This document shows, piece after piece, positions 1 to 7,957 of a stretch of 11,379 bases of DNA. Each line of letters opens with the position of its first letter. The stretch's first letter is position 1. The DNA lies in assembly GCA_020720965.1 (NCBI GenBank), contig DYNS01000056.1, positions 1 to 11,379 on the forward strand, read 5' to 3'. The translations under genes were made by a program, and so were the position numbers. The DNA is from Anaerolinea sp. GTDB taxonomy: Bacteria; Chloroflexota; Anaerolineae; Anaerolineales; Villigracilaceae. A model generated the notes under the pieces. The model was not told the origin of the DNA, did not search any database, and saw only the letters and a list, made by a program, of their open reading frames with translations.

Positions 1-159
1 TCATCCAGCAAGTTTACTCAATTCTTCTATTCTCGGTTTAAAATGACCGAACCGACAGTTTTATTGTTTTATTTTAATATTCAGTAAATTTTATTTATTT
101 TAATCATAGCCGCTGCTTTGTCAAGGGAATTTTGCTTTACTTGGTACTGGATTGACGGA
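1..159. other. AT-rich non-coding edge region
   Basis: This stretch is AT-rich, especially 55-110, and holds no convincing gene. The plus frame from base 1 stays open to a TAA at 85-87, which would give 28 residues of a gene truncated by the window edge. Its composition is not protein-like enough to call. No promoter or RNA gene was recognised. Confidence 0.4.
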
Positions 160-200
160 GAACAAAAAGACTGCCCTAAAGTTGGGCAGTCTTTTTGTTC
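160..200. terminator. Intrinsic terminator, symmetric, closing the mce operon
   Basis: A perfect 17-bp inverted repeat (160-176 and 184-200) surrounds the 7-nt loop TAAAGTT. The stem has a GC-rich core (CTGCCC/GGGCAG) flanked by an A-run on the left and a T-run on the right, so it can work in both directions. Read on the minus strand it begins 17 nt after the mce stop codon, so it most likely ends the minus-strand operon. It could equally stop plus-strand transcription entering from the left edge. Confidence 0.88.
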
Positions 201-216
201 TCACTATCTCGATTTT

Positions 217-621
217 TTATACCTGATACAGTTCCACCAGCACACCGCTGGCGCTTTCCGGGTGAATGAAGGCGTAGCGTTTGCCATCGGCGGCGGTGCG
301 GGCTTCTTCGTTAATCAGCCGTATTCCTTTTTGTTTCAGCTCTGCCAGCATTCCGTCAATATCGTCCACTTCCAGGCAGACATGGTGCATCCCTGCGCCG
401 CGTTTTGCCAGGTATTTTGCCAGCCCAGAATCTGGGGTGGTGGGTTGTACCAGCTCAATTTCTGCTCCGGCGAGGGGTAAAAAGGCGACCTGGCTTTTTT
501 CGGCTGGGACATCGCGCACTTCGTGCAGGGGGATACCGAGAGAGTCGCGCCAAAAGTGCAGGGATTTTTCCATGTCGTCTACCACAATGGCAACGTGATT
601 AATGTTCTTGACGTGAGGCAT
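217..621 (-). CDS. mce: Methylmalonyl-CoA epimerase (VOC superfamily)
   Basis: The 134-residue protein matches the usual length of methylmalonyl-CoA epimerase. This metal-dependent cytosolic enzyme interconverts (2R)- and (2S)-methylmalonyl-CoA in the propionate/succinyl-CoA pathway. Two vicinal-oxygen-chelate half-modules are visible: NHVAIVVDD near residue 8 and GMHHVCLEVDD near 77. Candidate metal ligands in the family pattern are His9, Glu56 in EIELVQ, the His79/His80 pair, and Glu130 in VLVELYQ. The start chosen is the ATG at 619-621. It follows GGAGAAG at a good distance and begins exactly where family members do; the longer open frame upstream is acpS read in another frame. The gene overlaps the end of acpS by 23 nt, which suggests coupled translation. 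No mutase genes are in the window. Another VOC enzyme is possible, but the whole-length pattern fits the epimerase well. Confidence 0.9.
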   Translation of the reverse strand: MPHVKNINHVAIVVDDMEKSLHFWRDSLGIPLHEVRDVPAEKSQVAFLPLAGAEIELVQPTTPDSGLAKYLAKRGAGMHHVCLEVDDIDGMLAELKQKGIRLINEEARTAADGKRYAFIHPESASGVLVELYQV

Positions 622-1012
622 TTTCTTCTCCGGGGGTGGTTGGGGTCGCCTGGCTGGCGACAACAGAGGCGAGGGCATATTCTTTGGTGTGGGTGAGGCT
701 GATTGCCCAGTGAACCAGCCCCTGGGCTTGGGCAATTTCCTGGGCTTTTCCCCAAAGGCGCAGGCGAGGTTCTCCCGCTGCGCCTCGTTCCACTTCGATT
801 TCGGTAAAGGCGACTACGCCCAAGCCGGTTCCCAGGGCTTTGGCGGCGGCTTCTTTGGCGGCAAAGCGGGCTGCCAAAGAAGCGTAGTTTTCGCCGCATT
901 GCTCGCGCTCCAGCGGGGTAAAGATTCGCGCCAAAAAACGCTCTCCGTGTCTTTGGGCTGCCTCGCGCAGGCGGGCAATTTCCAGCAAGTCCACACCGGT
1001 TCTCAGGGTCAT
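599..1012 (-). CDS. acpS: Holo-[acyl-carrier-protein] synthase
   Basis: This 137-residue cytosolic enzyme transfers 4'-phosphopantetheine from CoA to the conserved serine of apo-ACP, activating fatty-acid synthesis. The family signatures are present: GVDLLEI near the N-terminus with the Mg-binding Asp8, and FAAKEAAAKALGTG at 50-63 with the second metal ligand Glu54. SLTHTKEYALA near 105-115 matches the family's C-terminal strand. The last roughly 18 residues are Thr/Pro/Glu-rich and extend past the usual end, into the region that overlaps mce. The ATG at 1010-1012 lies 6 nt after the upstream lipoprotein stop codon and has no clear Shine-Dalgarno, so translation probably relies on ribosomes from the upstream gene. 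Placement in one operon with mce joins two CoA-related functions, although no direct link is established. Confidence 0.93.
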   Translation of the reverse strand: MTLRTGVDLLEIARLREAAQRHGERFLARIFTPLEREQCGENYASLAARFAAKEAAAKALGTGLGVVAFTEIEVERGAAGEPRLRLWGKAQEIAQAQGLVHWAISLTHTKEYALASVVASQATPTTPGEENASRQEH

Positions 1013-1018
1013 GGGCGC

Positions 1019-1690
1019 TTAGGGTTCGGTGGGCAGTTTGGTAATGACGAAGTCGTCAAAGGTCACGTTTACGCCGTTTTCCATCTCGTCCGACCAGGCA
1101 AAGAGGGCAGATTTGCCGGAAGCGTAGGTGGAGTCTTGCACGCTGTCAATTTGCTTGCCGTCCACATAGAGGGTTAAGGTTCCGTTGCCGCAATCCGCGC
1201 CGAGGCGGTAGGAGGCGGCGTTGGGGGTGATGGAGTCGGATTTTGCCCAGGCATCGTCATTGGTGAGGAAGAAGTCCTCTTCCTGAATAAGCCCACCGCG
1301 CACAATGGCGTAGTAGCCATCGGGCGTGACGGCGAAGTAGTACAAGTCCTGGTCTAGCACGCCCTGGTAGCAGATGATTCCAAACACGCCCAGAGGGTCG
1401 GCGTTGCTGTTTTGGACGGTTACTTCGGTGTGGATGTTTTCGTATTCGGTGTCGTTGGGGCTGCTCCAGACAAAGTAGTAAGGCGTGTAAACCTGAAACT
1501 GCAAGCCGCCTCCGGCATATTCCACCGAACTATCGGCATCGGTTCCGGTTCCCCAATTCTGGTCGCCGTCAAAGTCGTCTTGCAAGAGGGGTAAATCTGC
1601 CAGGGAGGGCAGCCCGCTGATGGCGTTGCATGCCAGCGAGACGAGGGTGAGCGCAGCGAGCGCAAGAATAAAGCCAAAACGTATTTTCAT
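1019..1690 (-). CDS. Predicted lipoprotein with lectin-like beta-sandwich domain
   Basis: This 223-residue protein starts with a signal peptide: a basic MKIR, a hydrophobic run to about residue 17, then VSLAC with Cys21 as the probable lipidated residue. The -3 position is Ser, so the lipobox is not ideal. The mature part (about 35-220) is rich in Asp, Gly, Tyr and Trp and alternates short beta-strand-like segments. It contains DDFDGDQNWG near its start, paired GGGLQFQVY and YYFAVTPDGYY segments, and LYVDGKQIDSV near the end. This is the look of concanavalin/LamG-type extracellular domains. An AAGGAG at 1697-1702 touches one ATG (1696) but sits 6 nt from the next (1690), so the second was chosen; the two starts differ by two residues. 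It is the second gene of the operon, about 30 nt after the membrane-protein gene. The ligand and function are unknown. Confidence 0.75.
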   Translation of the reverse strand: MKIRFGFILALAALTLVSLACNAISGLPSLADLPLLQDDFDGDQNWGTGTDADSSVEYAGGGLQFQVYTPYYFVWSSPNDTEYENIHTEVTVQNSNADPLGVFGIICYQGVLDQDLYYFAVTPDGYYAIVRGGLIQEEDFFLTNDDAWAKSDSITPNAASYRLGADCGNGTLTLYVDGKQIDSVQDSTYASGKSALFAWSDEMENGVNVTFDDFVITKLPTEP

Positions 1691-1719
1691 TTTCATCTCC
1701 TTGTGGGGTAGCGCTAAAG

Positions 1720-2376
1720 TTAGCGAAAAAACCAGTTGCAAAGGGGGCGCAGGATGCCGCAGGGTAAATCTTCTTTGCTTTGTATGGAAGGTTGTAGCAA
1801 ACCATATAAGGGGGAAACAACCTGTTGCAAGCCAATGAAAGGGGTGTGAAGTTCGGTTTCTGCCAGGGGAATATCTACAGGCACATTCAGGCGGATGGGA
1901 ATGCTGGTTTGCACGGGTACGGTCAAATCCAGTTGAATGGGCAGGCTTGTTCCGGCGGGCAAGGTGACGGAGGTTGGCACATTCAGCACCCCGACGTTGG
2001 CGTTGGCGATGGTGGTATCTTCTGTAAGGGTAACGGTGATGCGCTGGCTGATGGGTAGTTCAAACTGAATGGGGATGGTGTCTTCCACGGTAATATCGGT
2101 GCGGATGTGGGCGGTGTCCATCAGGATGAAGTTGGCATATAACCCGCCCAGAAGGTGGTCTCCGAGTAAAAACTTAAGGGAGAAGACTTCTCTTGCCAGT
2201 AGCAGAACCACAATCAGCAAGAGCAGGTTCACCGTGAGAGAAAGAGCAAGGGTTACATGCTTAAGAGCGGCGGGCAAGGCCTGCCAGCGTAGCCCCTGCC
2301 TGGGGCGCGGAGATGGCTCCGGCGGGGGCAGAGTGCTTGCGGGGGGCGGCGGTAAGGGTTGAACGGGTAGGGTCAT
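1720..2376 (-). CDS. Single-span membrane protein, unknown function
   Basis: The 218-residue protein is not assigned to a known family. Residues 4-26 are a Pro-rich, probably cytoplasmic tail. One transmembrane segment follows at about 42-61 (LALSLTVNLLLLIVVLLL). The rest is a Thr/Pro/Ile-rich beta-type exterior domain with near-repeated phrases (TIPIQFELPI, SLPIQLDLTVPV, SIPIRLNVPVDIPL), suggesting short repeated strands. Near the C-terminus is a Cys pair (CGILRPLC). AGGAGG lies 2 nt from one ATG (2382) and 8 nt from the next (2376), so the second is preferred. It is the first gene of the four-gene minus-strand operon, and pairing with the next lipoprotein suggests a shared envelope role. 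A TATAGT or TATGCT -10-like box lies just upstream (about 2395-2405), but its -35 is poor. Confidence 0.72.
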   Translation of the reverse strand: MTLPVQPLPPPPASTLPPPEPSPRPRQGLRWQALPAALKHVTLALSLTVNLLLLIVVLLLAREVFSLKFLLGDHLLGGLYANFILMDTAHIRTDITVEDTIPIQFELPISQRITVTLTEDTTIANANVGVLNVPTSVTLPAGTSLPIQLDLTVPVQTSIPIRLNVPVDIPLAETELHTPFIGLQQVVSPLYGLLQPSIQSKEDLPCGILRPLCNWFFR

Positions 2377-2466
2377 AGGCATCTCCTCCTGCAACTATAG
2401 CATAAATTGGAAAAACGAAGTCACTTCCGGGTTTGCCAATCACCCCTTTGGCTGGCACAACTCACC

Positions 2467-2496
2467 TTGATTTTGGCAGGACGAAAATATTATAAT
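2467..2496 (+). promoter_or_regulatory. Sigma-70-type promoter of the flavoprotein gene
   Basis: TTGATT (2467-2472) and a perfect TATAAT (2491-2496) are separated by 18 nt. The predicted transcript start is near 2503, about 60 nt before the GTG start of the reductase. That leaves room for the ribosome site at 2551-2554 and supports the GTG over the ATG at 2520. Confidence 0.75.
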
Positions 2497-2561
2497 CCAA
2501 CCGATTTTATCCAAATAATATGCCGGGTGAACCCCTCACCGGTAAAAGAAGGAGAAAACGA

Positions 2562-3899
2562 GTGTCTGAAGAACGTCATTTTGTAGCAGTCGTAGGCGCT
2601 GGTCCGGCGGGCATCTATGCAGCGCGGGAATTGGCGCGTAATGGAGCCCAGGTTGCCCTTTTTAACCGCGATATTAAACCTGGCGGTTTGGCAGAATACG
2701 GCATCTACCCGGAAAAACACCTGATGAAGCAAGGCTTACGCGCCCAATTTCAGCAGGTGCTGGAAACCCCCGGCATTCAATACTATGGCAACGTCTCCGT
2801 AGGCAAACAAGGAGATTTAACCCTGGAAGAGTTACGCGCCCTCGGTTTTCAAGCCATCCTCGTCTGCGCCGGGGCGCAAGGTACAAAATGGCTGGGGCTG
2901 CCAGGCGAGGAACTGAAGCAGGTTTACCACGCCAAAGACATCGTTTACCACTACAACCAACTCCCGCCCTACAGCAAAGCCAACTACACCTTCGGCAGCC
3001 GGGTTGCCGTTGTGGGGGCGGGCAATGTCATGTTAGATATTGCCCGCTTCCTCATCCAAAAAGTTCAGGTACAGGAAGTCATCGCCATTGTGCGGCGCGG
3101 ACCCGCCGAAGTGAAGTTCGACAAAAAAGAGATGGAATACGTCATTCGCAACCTGGACCAGCGCGCCCTGGACGATGACATTCAGCGCGTATCCGGCGTA
3201 ATGCAAGCCATTGGGCAAGACCCCCAAACCGCCCGCGCCAACATCCTGGAAGCCCTACCCAAAGCCCAACCCAGCAACTCCGCCACCCGTTTTTATTTTG
3301 ACTTTTTAGCGTCTCCCACCCGCATCATCGGCAACGACTGCGGCGCAGTGAGCGGGCTGGAAGTGGAAGACAACCAACTCAGCCTCCGCAACGGAGAAGC
3401 CAAAGCCACCGGGACAGGCTTAAGGCGGGTCATCCCAGCCGATTCAGTCATCTTTGCCATTGGCGATAAAGTGGACGAAACCTTTGGATTACCCGTTATC
3501 GGAGCCGAATTCGCCAAAAATCCTTCTCCCCGTTACCCCGTAGATGGCAACTCCTACGAATCCTATGACCCGCACACTGCCTCCGTTATCAAAGACGTTT
3601 TCGTAGCCGGATGGTCTCGCCAGGCAAGTACCGGGTTGGTAGGTTACGCCCGCAAAGACGGCATTAGCGGAGCCAAAGCCGTCCTTCAGTACCTGCAAAC
3701 CCTGCCTCCCGCCCCGGCAGCCGCAGACGATGCCGCCCTGCTTGCCCGCCTCCGCGCCCTGGGGAAACCCATCATCCATCAGGCGCACATCCGCAGCCTG
3801 GCAGAGTTGGAAGCCCAGGAGGCGCGTCATCGGGGGGTGGAAAGTTTCAAATTCAGCGCCAACGAGCAAATGTTGGAGAAAATCATGTCTATTGGTTAA
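2562..3899 (+). CDS. Ferredoxin-NADP(+) reductase-like flavoprotein (adrenodoxin reductase type)
   Basis: The 445-residue protein has the fold order of adrenodoxin reductase/FprA enzymes, which pass electrons between NADP(H) and ferredoxin through FAD. The FAD-binding GAGPAGIYAARELA begins at residue 12. It is followed by GGLAEYGIYPEKH, matching the family's GLxRYGVAPDH region, and by a second Rossmann motif, VVGAGNVMLDIARFL, with its first Gly at residue 152. IVRRGPAEVKF corresponds to the family RRGPxxxxF segment. FVAGWSRQASTGLVGYARKDG matches the C-terminal GWxxxxxTGxxG flavin/NADP signature. The GTG start follows GGAG with a 7-nt spacer; the upstream ATG would add 14 very basic residues and has no ribosome site. 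It stands alone, with its own promoter and terminator. GltD-like proteins share these motifs, but their N-terminal Cys clusters are absent here. The physiological partner is unknown. Confidence 0.85.
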   Translation: MSEERHFVAVVGAGPAGIYAARELARNGAQVALFNRDIKPGGLAEYGIYPEKHLMKQGLRAQFQQVLETPGIQYYGNVSVGKQGDLTLEELRALGFQAILVCAGAQGTKWLGLPGEELKQVYHAKDIVYHYNQLPPYSKANYTFGSRVAVVGAGNVMLDIARFLIQKVQVQEVIAIVRRGPAEVKFDKKEMEYVIRNLDQRALDDDIQRVSGVMQAIGQDPQTARANILEALPKAQPSNSATRFYFDFLASPTRIIGNDCGAVSGLEVEDNQLSLRNGEAKATGTGLRRVIPADSVIFAIGDKVDETFGLPVIGAEFAKNPSPRYPVDGNSYESYDPHTASVIKDVFVAGWSRQASTGLVGYARKDGISGAKAVLQYLQTLPPAPAAADDAALLARLRALGKPIIHQAHIRSLAELEAQEARHRGVESFKFSANEQMLEKIMSIG

Positions 3900-3902
3900 A
3901 CC

Positions 3903-3932
3903 AAAAAACGCCGGAGGCTCCCGGCGTTTTTT
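3903..3932. terminator. Bidirectional intrinsic terminator between converging genes
   Basis: A 12-bp inverted repeat, with AAAAAACGCCGG at 3903-3914 and its complement at 3921-3932, encloses a 6-nt loop. A-runs and T-runs flank the GC core, so it can terminate both the flavoprotein gene (stop 4 nt upstream) and gyrA, whose stop codon is about 15 nt to the right. Confidence 0.88.
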
Positions 3933-3946
3933 TATTCTCTCACTCT

Positions 3947-6451
<2,505 letters not shown>

Positions 6452-6469
6452 AACTTCCCTTTGTCAAAA

Positions 6470-6489
6470 CTGCGCCAAACCTGGCGCAG
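6470..6489 (-). promoter_or_regulatory. Hairpin in the gyrA leader
   Basis: A perfect 8-bp inverted repeat (6470-6477 and 6482-6489) with a 4-nt loop lies 19 nt upstream of the gyrA ATG, between its likely -10 box and its ribosome site. There is no T-run, so it is not a typical terminator. It could affect translation or messenger stability, or be a protein-binding dyad. Confidence 0.5.
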
Positions 6490-6514
6490 TGAAATATTTA
6501 TTCACAACCCGTCA

Positions 6515-6537
6515 ATTATACCGCAAACGCTTGTCAA
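6515..6537 (-). promoter_or_regulatory. gyrA: Candidate gyrA promoter
   Basis: On the minus strand a perfect TATAAT (6520-6515) lies about 65 nt from the gyrA start. A perfect TTGACA (6537-6532) is only 11 nt upstream of it, too close for a normal pair, and the hexamer at the usual 17-nt spacing (GAACCT) is a poor -35. Either the -10 works with a weak -35 or an activator helps. The TTGACA overlaps the -35 of the divergent tRNA promoter. Confidence 0.4.
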
Positions 6538-6559
6538 AGGTTCGGAAGGGTTGTATAAT
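6531..6559 (+). promoter_or_regulatory. Promoter of tRNA-Pro
   Basis: TTGTCA (6531-6536) and TATAAT (6554-6559) are spaced by exactly 17 nt. The predicted start near 6566 gives a leader of about 20 nt before the mature tRNA 5' end at 6588. Confidence 0.8.
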
Positions 6560-6587
6560 GTCGCCCTCTAACCCGAAGCAGGAAAAT

Positions 6588-6661
6588 CGGGGCGTGGCTC
6601 AGCCCGGTAGAGCGCACGGTTCGGGTCCGTGAGGCCCCCGGTTCAAATCCGGGCGCCCCGA
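6588..6661 (+). tRNA. tRNA-Pro (anticodon CGG)
   Basis: A complete cloverleaf can be folded by eye. The 7-bp acceptor stem is CGGGGCG with CGCCCCG, the D arm is GCTC/GAGC, and the anticodon stem CACGG/CCGTG encloses the loop TTCGGGT with anticodon CGG. The T arm CCCGG/CCGGG has the loop TTCAAAT, and the discriminator is A. CCA is not encoded and must be added by nucleotidyltransferase. The gene reads CCG codons. Its 3' half is the usual kind of attachment site for integrases, and the DNA immediately downstream changes character. Confidence 0.96.
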
Positions 6662-6669
6662 CTATATAC

Positions 6670-6728
6670 ACAGGGAAACCCTGTAATCACACAATACGCC
6701 AGGGTTACCCTACCCTCGGCGTGTTGTG
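6670..6728 (+). repeat. Twin AGGG-N3-CCCT palindromes and long hairpin after the tRNA
   Basis: ACAGGGAAACCCTGT (6670-6684) is a perfect 6-bp dyad around AAA. AGGGTTACCCT (6701-6711) repeats its AGGG-N3-CCCT core with centres 29 bp apart. The second lies in the loop of a larger inverted repeat, 6690-6700 with 6718-6728, which is 11 bp including one G-U pair. No T-run follows, so a standard terminator is doubtful. The sites could be operators or a structured processing or attenuation leader. Confidence 0.5.
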
Positions 6729-6764
6729 CTTAAAAGTTTCCGAGCCGCTGAACGAAACAGCGGC
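6702..6764 (+). repeat. Leader box copy 1, upstream of the small membrane-protein gene
   Basis: This segment holds CCCTACCCTCGGCGT, then TTGTGCTTAA, then a perfect 7-bp hairpin (6744-6750 with 6758-6764). It is related to the segment at 7072-7130: the 15-mer is identical and the following bases nearly so. The distance from the box to the ATG is the same in both apart from one inserted base (78 versus 77 nt). A shared regulatory leader or site duplication is likely. Confidence 0.6.
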
Positions 6765-6779
6765 CCGGAGAAGGAAAAA

Positions 6780-7064
6780 ATGTTATCAAGAGCGATTTTA
6801 ACCGCCTATCTGATTTTTGTCAACTATAAAGATGCTTCTTTTTCTCGCTTTGTGTCGCGTTGGTTGGCTGTTGCAAAAAACGCAAAGCAACCCGATTTAA
6901 TTATCGCTGGTGCGGTGGCTGTGTTTGGTTTAGGCGCTGCTCTGTTTTTCGAGACAGTACCGTTACCTTTTGGAATGATGGGAGAAGCGGCGTTTTTTTT
7001 GGGCATCGGAGGAGTTTCCATTCTCCTGAAGGCGGCGCAAAATTTAATTTTGCAACCGCTGTAG
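6780..7064 (+). CDS. Small membrane protein, unknown function
   Basis: The protein has 94 residues and belongs to no family recognised here. Two hydrophobic segments are visible at about 40-57 (LIIAGAVAVFGLGAALFF) and 68-84 (GEAAFFLGIGGVSILLK). A basic, aromatic N-terminal third precedes them and is itself partly hydrophobic (ILTAYLIFV). A hairpin-forming two-span membrane protein is the simplest model. The ATG at 6780 follows GGAGAAGG at a suitable distance; an in-frame GTG further upstream would place the leader box inside the gene and was rejected. Base composition is more AT-rich than the housekeeping genes on the left, consistent with acquired DNA. It is the first gene after the tRNA. 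Confidence 0.6.
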   Translation: MLSRAILTAYLIFVNYKDASFSRFVSRWLAVAKNAKQPDLIIAGAVAVFGLGAALFFETVPLPFGMMGEAAFFLGIGGVSILLKAAQNLILQPL

Positions 7065-7071
7065 AAAATGC

Positions 7072-7130
7072 GGGTTCCCTACCCTCGGCGTATTGCGCTT
7101 AAGTGGTTTCTGATTCGCTCTGCTCAGCGA
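7072..7130 (+). repeat. Leader box copy 2, upstream of the helix-turn-helix gene
   Basis: This segment shares CCCTACCCTCGGCGT and then TATTGCGCTTAA with copy 1. It is followed by a hairpin in the same place but of different sequence, TCGCT (7115-7119) with AGCGA (7126-7130). The segment begins 8 nt after the membrane-protein stop codon and ends about 20 nt before the regulator ATG. Confidence 0.6.
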
Positions 7131-7148
7131 CTCAGGCGAAAGAGTTAC

Positions 7149-7622
7149 ATGACCATTCTTGCCCTCCCAACCTACCTTCCCATCCCAGAAGCAGCCCGCA
7201 AGTACGGGCTGGACGAGGCGCGGATAGTGGCAGAAGTTGAGCATGGTAGAATTAAAGCCGCTATGATTGGTGATACCCTTGTAATTGCAGAAGACGATGC
7301 CCGGCAAGAAGCCAAGCCCCTCCGCAAAGAAGATTTGCCGGAGTATCAGAAGTTTTCTAACCTAGATGGAATTGGGATTGGGATTGGTGAAGCATCAGAG
7401 AAATACAACATTGGTTTTGCTACTGTTTTTAGATGGTTCAAGAAGGGTTTAATCTCTGAGATTGAACGTACCACGGTTCAAGGTGGAGAAAAAATCTTCT
7501 TAAATGAGCGCGATGTTGCATATTGCGTAGAAATCCACCGTAAAATTGGCGGGCAAGGACGTAAAATTTTTGATAAAAAAGGTATGCCAGTAAAACCTAA
7601 GACAGGTTCACTAGCATTGTAA
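7149..7622 (+). CDS. DNA-binding protein with two helix-turn-helix units
   Basis: The 157-residue protein appears to contain two MerR/excisionase-like winged-helix units. The first, at about 8-55, has YLPIPEAARKYGLDEARIVAEVEHGRIKAAMIGDTLVI, with the helix-turn-helix followed by a G-R-I wing. The second, at about 80-135, has GEASEKYNIGFATVFRWFKKGLI followed by KIFLNERDVAYCVEI. Between them lies a short Ile-Gly repeat encoded by tandem ATTGGG units (7371-7388). The basic tail is GRKIFDKKGMPVKPK. The ATG at 7149 is preferred because an upstream in-frame start would overlap leader box 2; the ribosome site is weak (GAAAGAG). A terminator follows directly, then a promoter with a strong dyad, a natural target for this protein. 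It could be a repressor, activator or recombination directionality factor of an integrated element. Confidence 0.68.
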   Translation: MTILALPTYLPIPEAARKYGLDEARIVAEVEHGRIKAAMIGDTLVIAEDDARQEAKPLRKEDLPEYQKFSNLDGIGIGIGEASEKYNIGFATVFRWFKKGLISEIERTTVQGGEKIFLNERDVAYCVEIHRKIGGQGRKIFDKKGMPVKPKTGSLAL

Positions 7623-7651
7623 AAAAGGCGACGCTATGTCGCCTTTTTTTT
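7621..7651 (+). terminator. Intrinsic terminator after the helix-turn-helix gene
   Basis: AAAAAAGGCGAC (7621-7632) pairs perfectly with 7638-7649 around the loop GCTAT, followed by a T-run. It overlaps the stop codon of the regulator gene and ends its transcript cleanly. Confidence 0.9.
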
Positions 7652-7656
7652 GCCCG

Positions 7657-7689
7657 AAGTAATACAAGTATTGACAACTTGGATTACTT
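7657..7689. promoter_or_regulatory. Operator-like dyad over a -35 box
   Basis: Arms AAGTAATACAAGT (7657-7669) and ACTTGGATTACTT (7677-7689) are complementary at 12 of 13 positions. The 7-nt centre holds the promoter's TTGACA. A dimeric repressor bound here would cover the -35. The regulator encoded just upstream is the obvious candidate, although binding is inferred only. Confidence 0.65.
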
Positions 7690-7699
7690 ATATTATATT
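7671..7699 (+). promoter_or_regulatory. Sigma-70-type promoter with consensus -35
   Basis: TTGACA (7671-7676) and TATATT (7694-7699) are separated by 17 nt, with a predicted transcript start near 7706. It would drive the structured stretch and the 55-residue membrane peptide at 7958, giving a leader of about 250 nt. Confidence 0.75.
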
Positions 7700-7705
7700 A
7701 CCGAT

Positions 7706-7957
7706 ACTTACTCAAACGGGGCAGCCGTGTGGACGGCGAAAGGCAACAGCGCTCATCCCCCGGTGCTGGCTTTTTGAACAGGTTCAACTCCTCCCTGCCC
7801 CGCTGAGAGCGGTGAAAGCGCCGCCCGAAACCTGTAACAACAACACCTAACGCAGAAAAACAGAATACGCCCCTCCCCTGCAAAAAAGGACACCCCTAAG
7901 CAGGCTTCTTAAATGTTGCTACTGGCTGGCAGAAGCCAAGTCCACGAAAGAAAAGTC
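7706..7957 (+). other. Long structured leader, no gene seen
   Basis: The 335-nt gap after the regulator contains the promoter and then DNA full of inverted repeats. CGGGGCAG (7717-7724) pairs with CTGCCCCG (7795-7802). CAGCGC (7747-7752) pairs with GTGCTG (7763-7768) and is followed by GCTTTTTG, resembling a weak terminator. TTGAAC and GTTCAA flank AG at 7774-7787. ACAGGTT (7778-7784) pairs with AACCTGT (7829-7835), and CCGCT (7800-7804) with AGCGG (7808-7812). Several pairings exclude each other, which would suit an attenuator, but no known riboswitch class was recognised. Confidence 0.4.
7717..7802 (+). repeat. Long hairpin with GGGGCAG-type arms, copy 1
   Basis: The 8-bp arms CGGGGCAG and CTGCCCCG enclose 70 nt. 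The same arm sequence recurs at 8185-8228 and partly at 8515-8558. The flank CTCCCTGCCCCGC here closely matches CTCCCCTGCCCCGC of copy 2. All three lie in non-coding gaps of the accessory region. Confidence 0.45.

Noticed and set aside
1..87. Open plus frame from the window edge ending at TAA (85-87)
   Set aside because: It is only 28 codons, AT-rich with a low-complexity end; chance openness cannot be excluded.
2490..2732. Minus-strand 80-codon frame over the flavoprotein promoter
   Set aside because: It overlaps a near-consensus promoter and the reductase N-terminus with its FAD motif, and has no ribosome site.
7717..7860. Resemblance to a TPP riboswitch (CGGGG near the start, CTGAGA at 7803-7808, CGAAACCTG at 7827-7834)
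   Set aside because: The GGGGCAG arm pairs before CTGAGA and not with the later ACCC segment. The conserved P4/P5 sequence and the final AGGGA are missing, and no thiamine gene follows.
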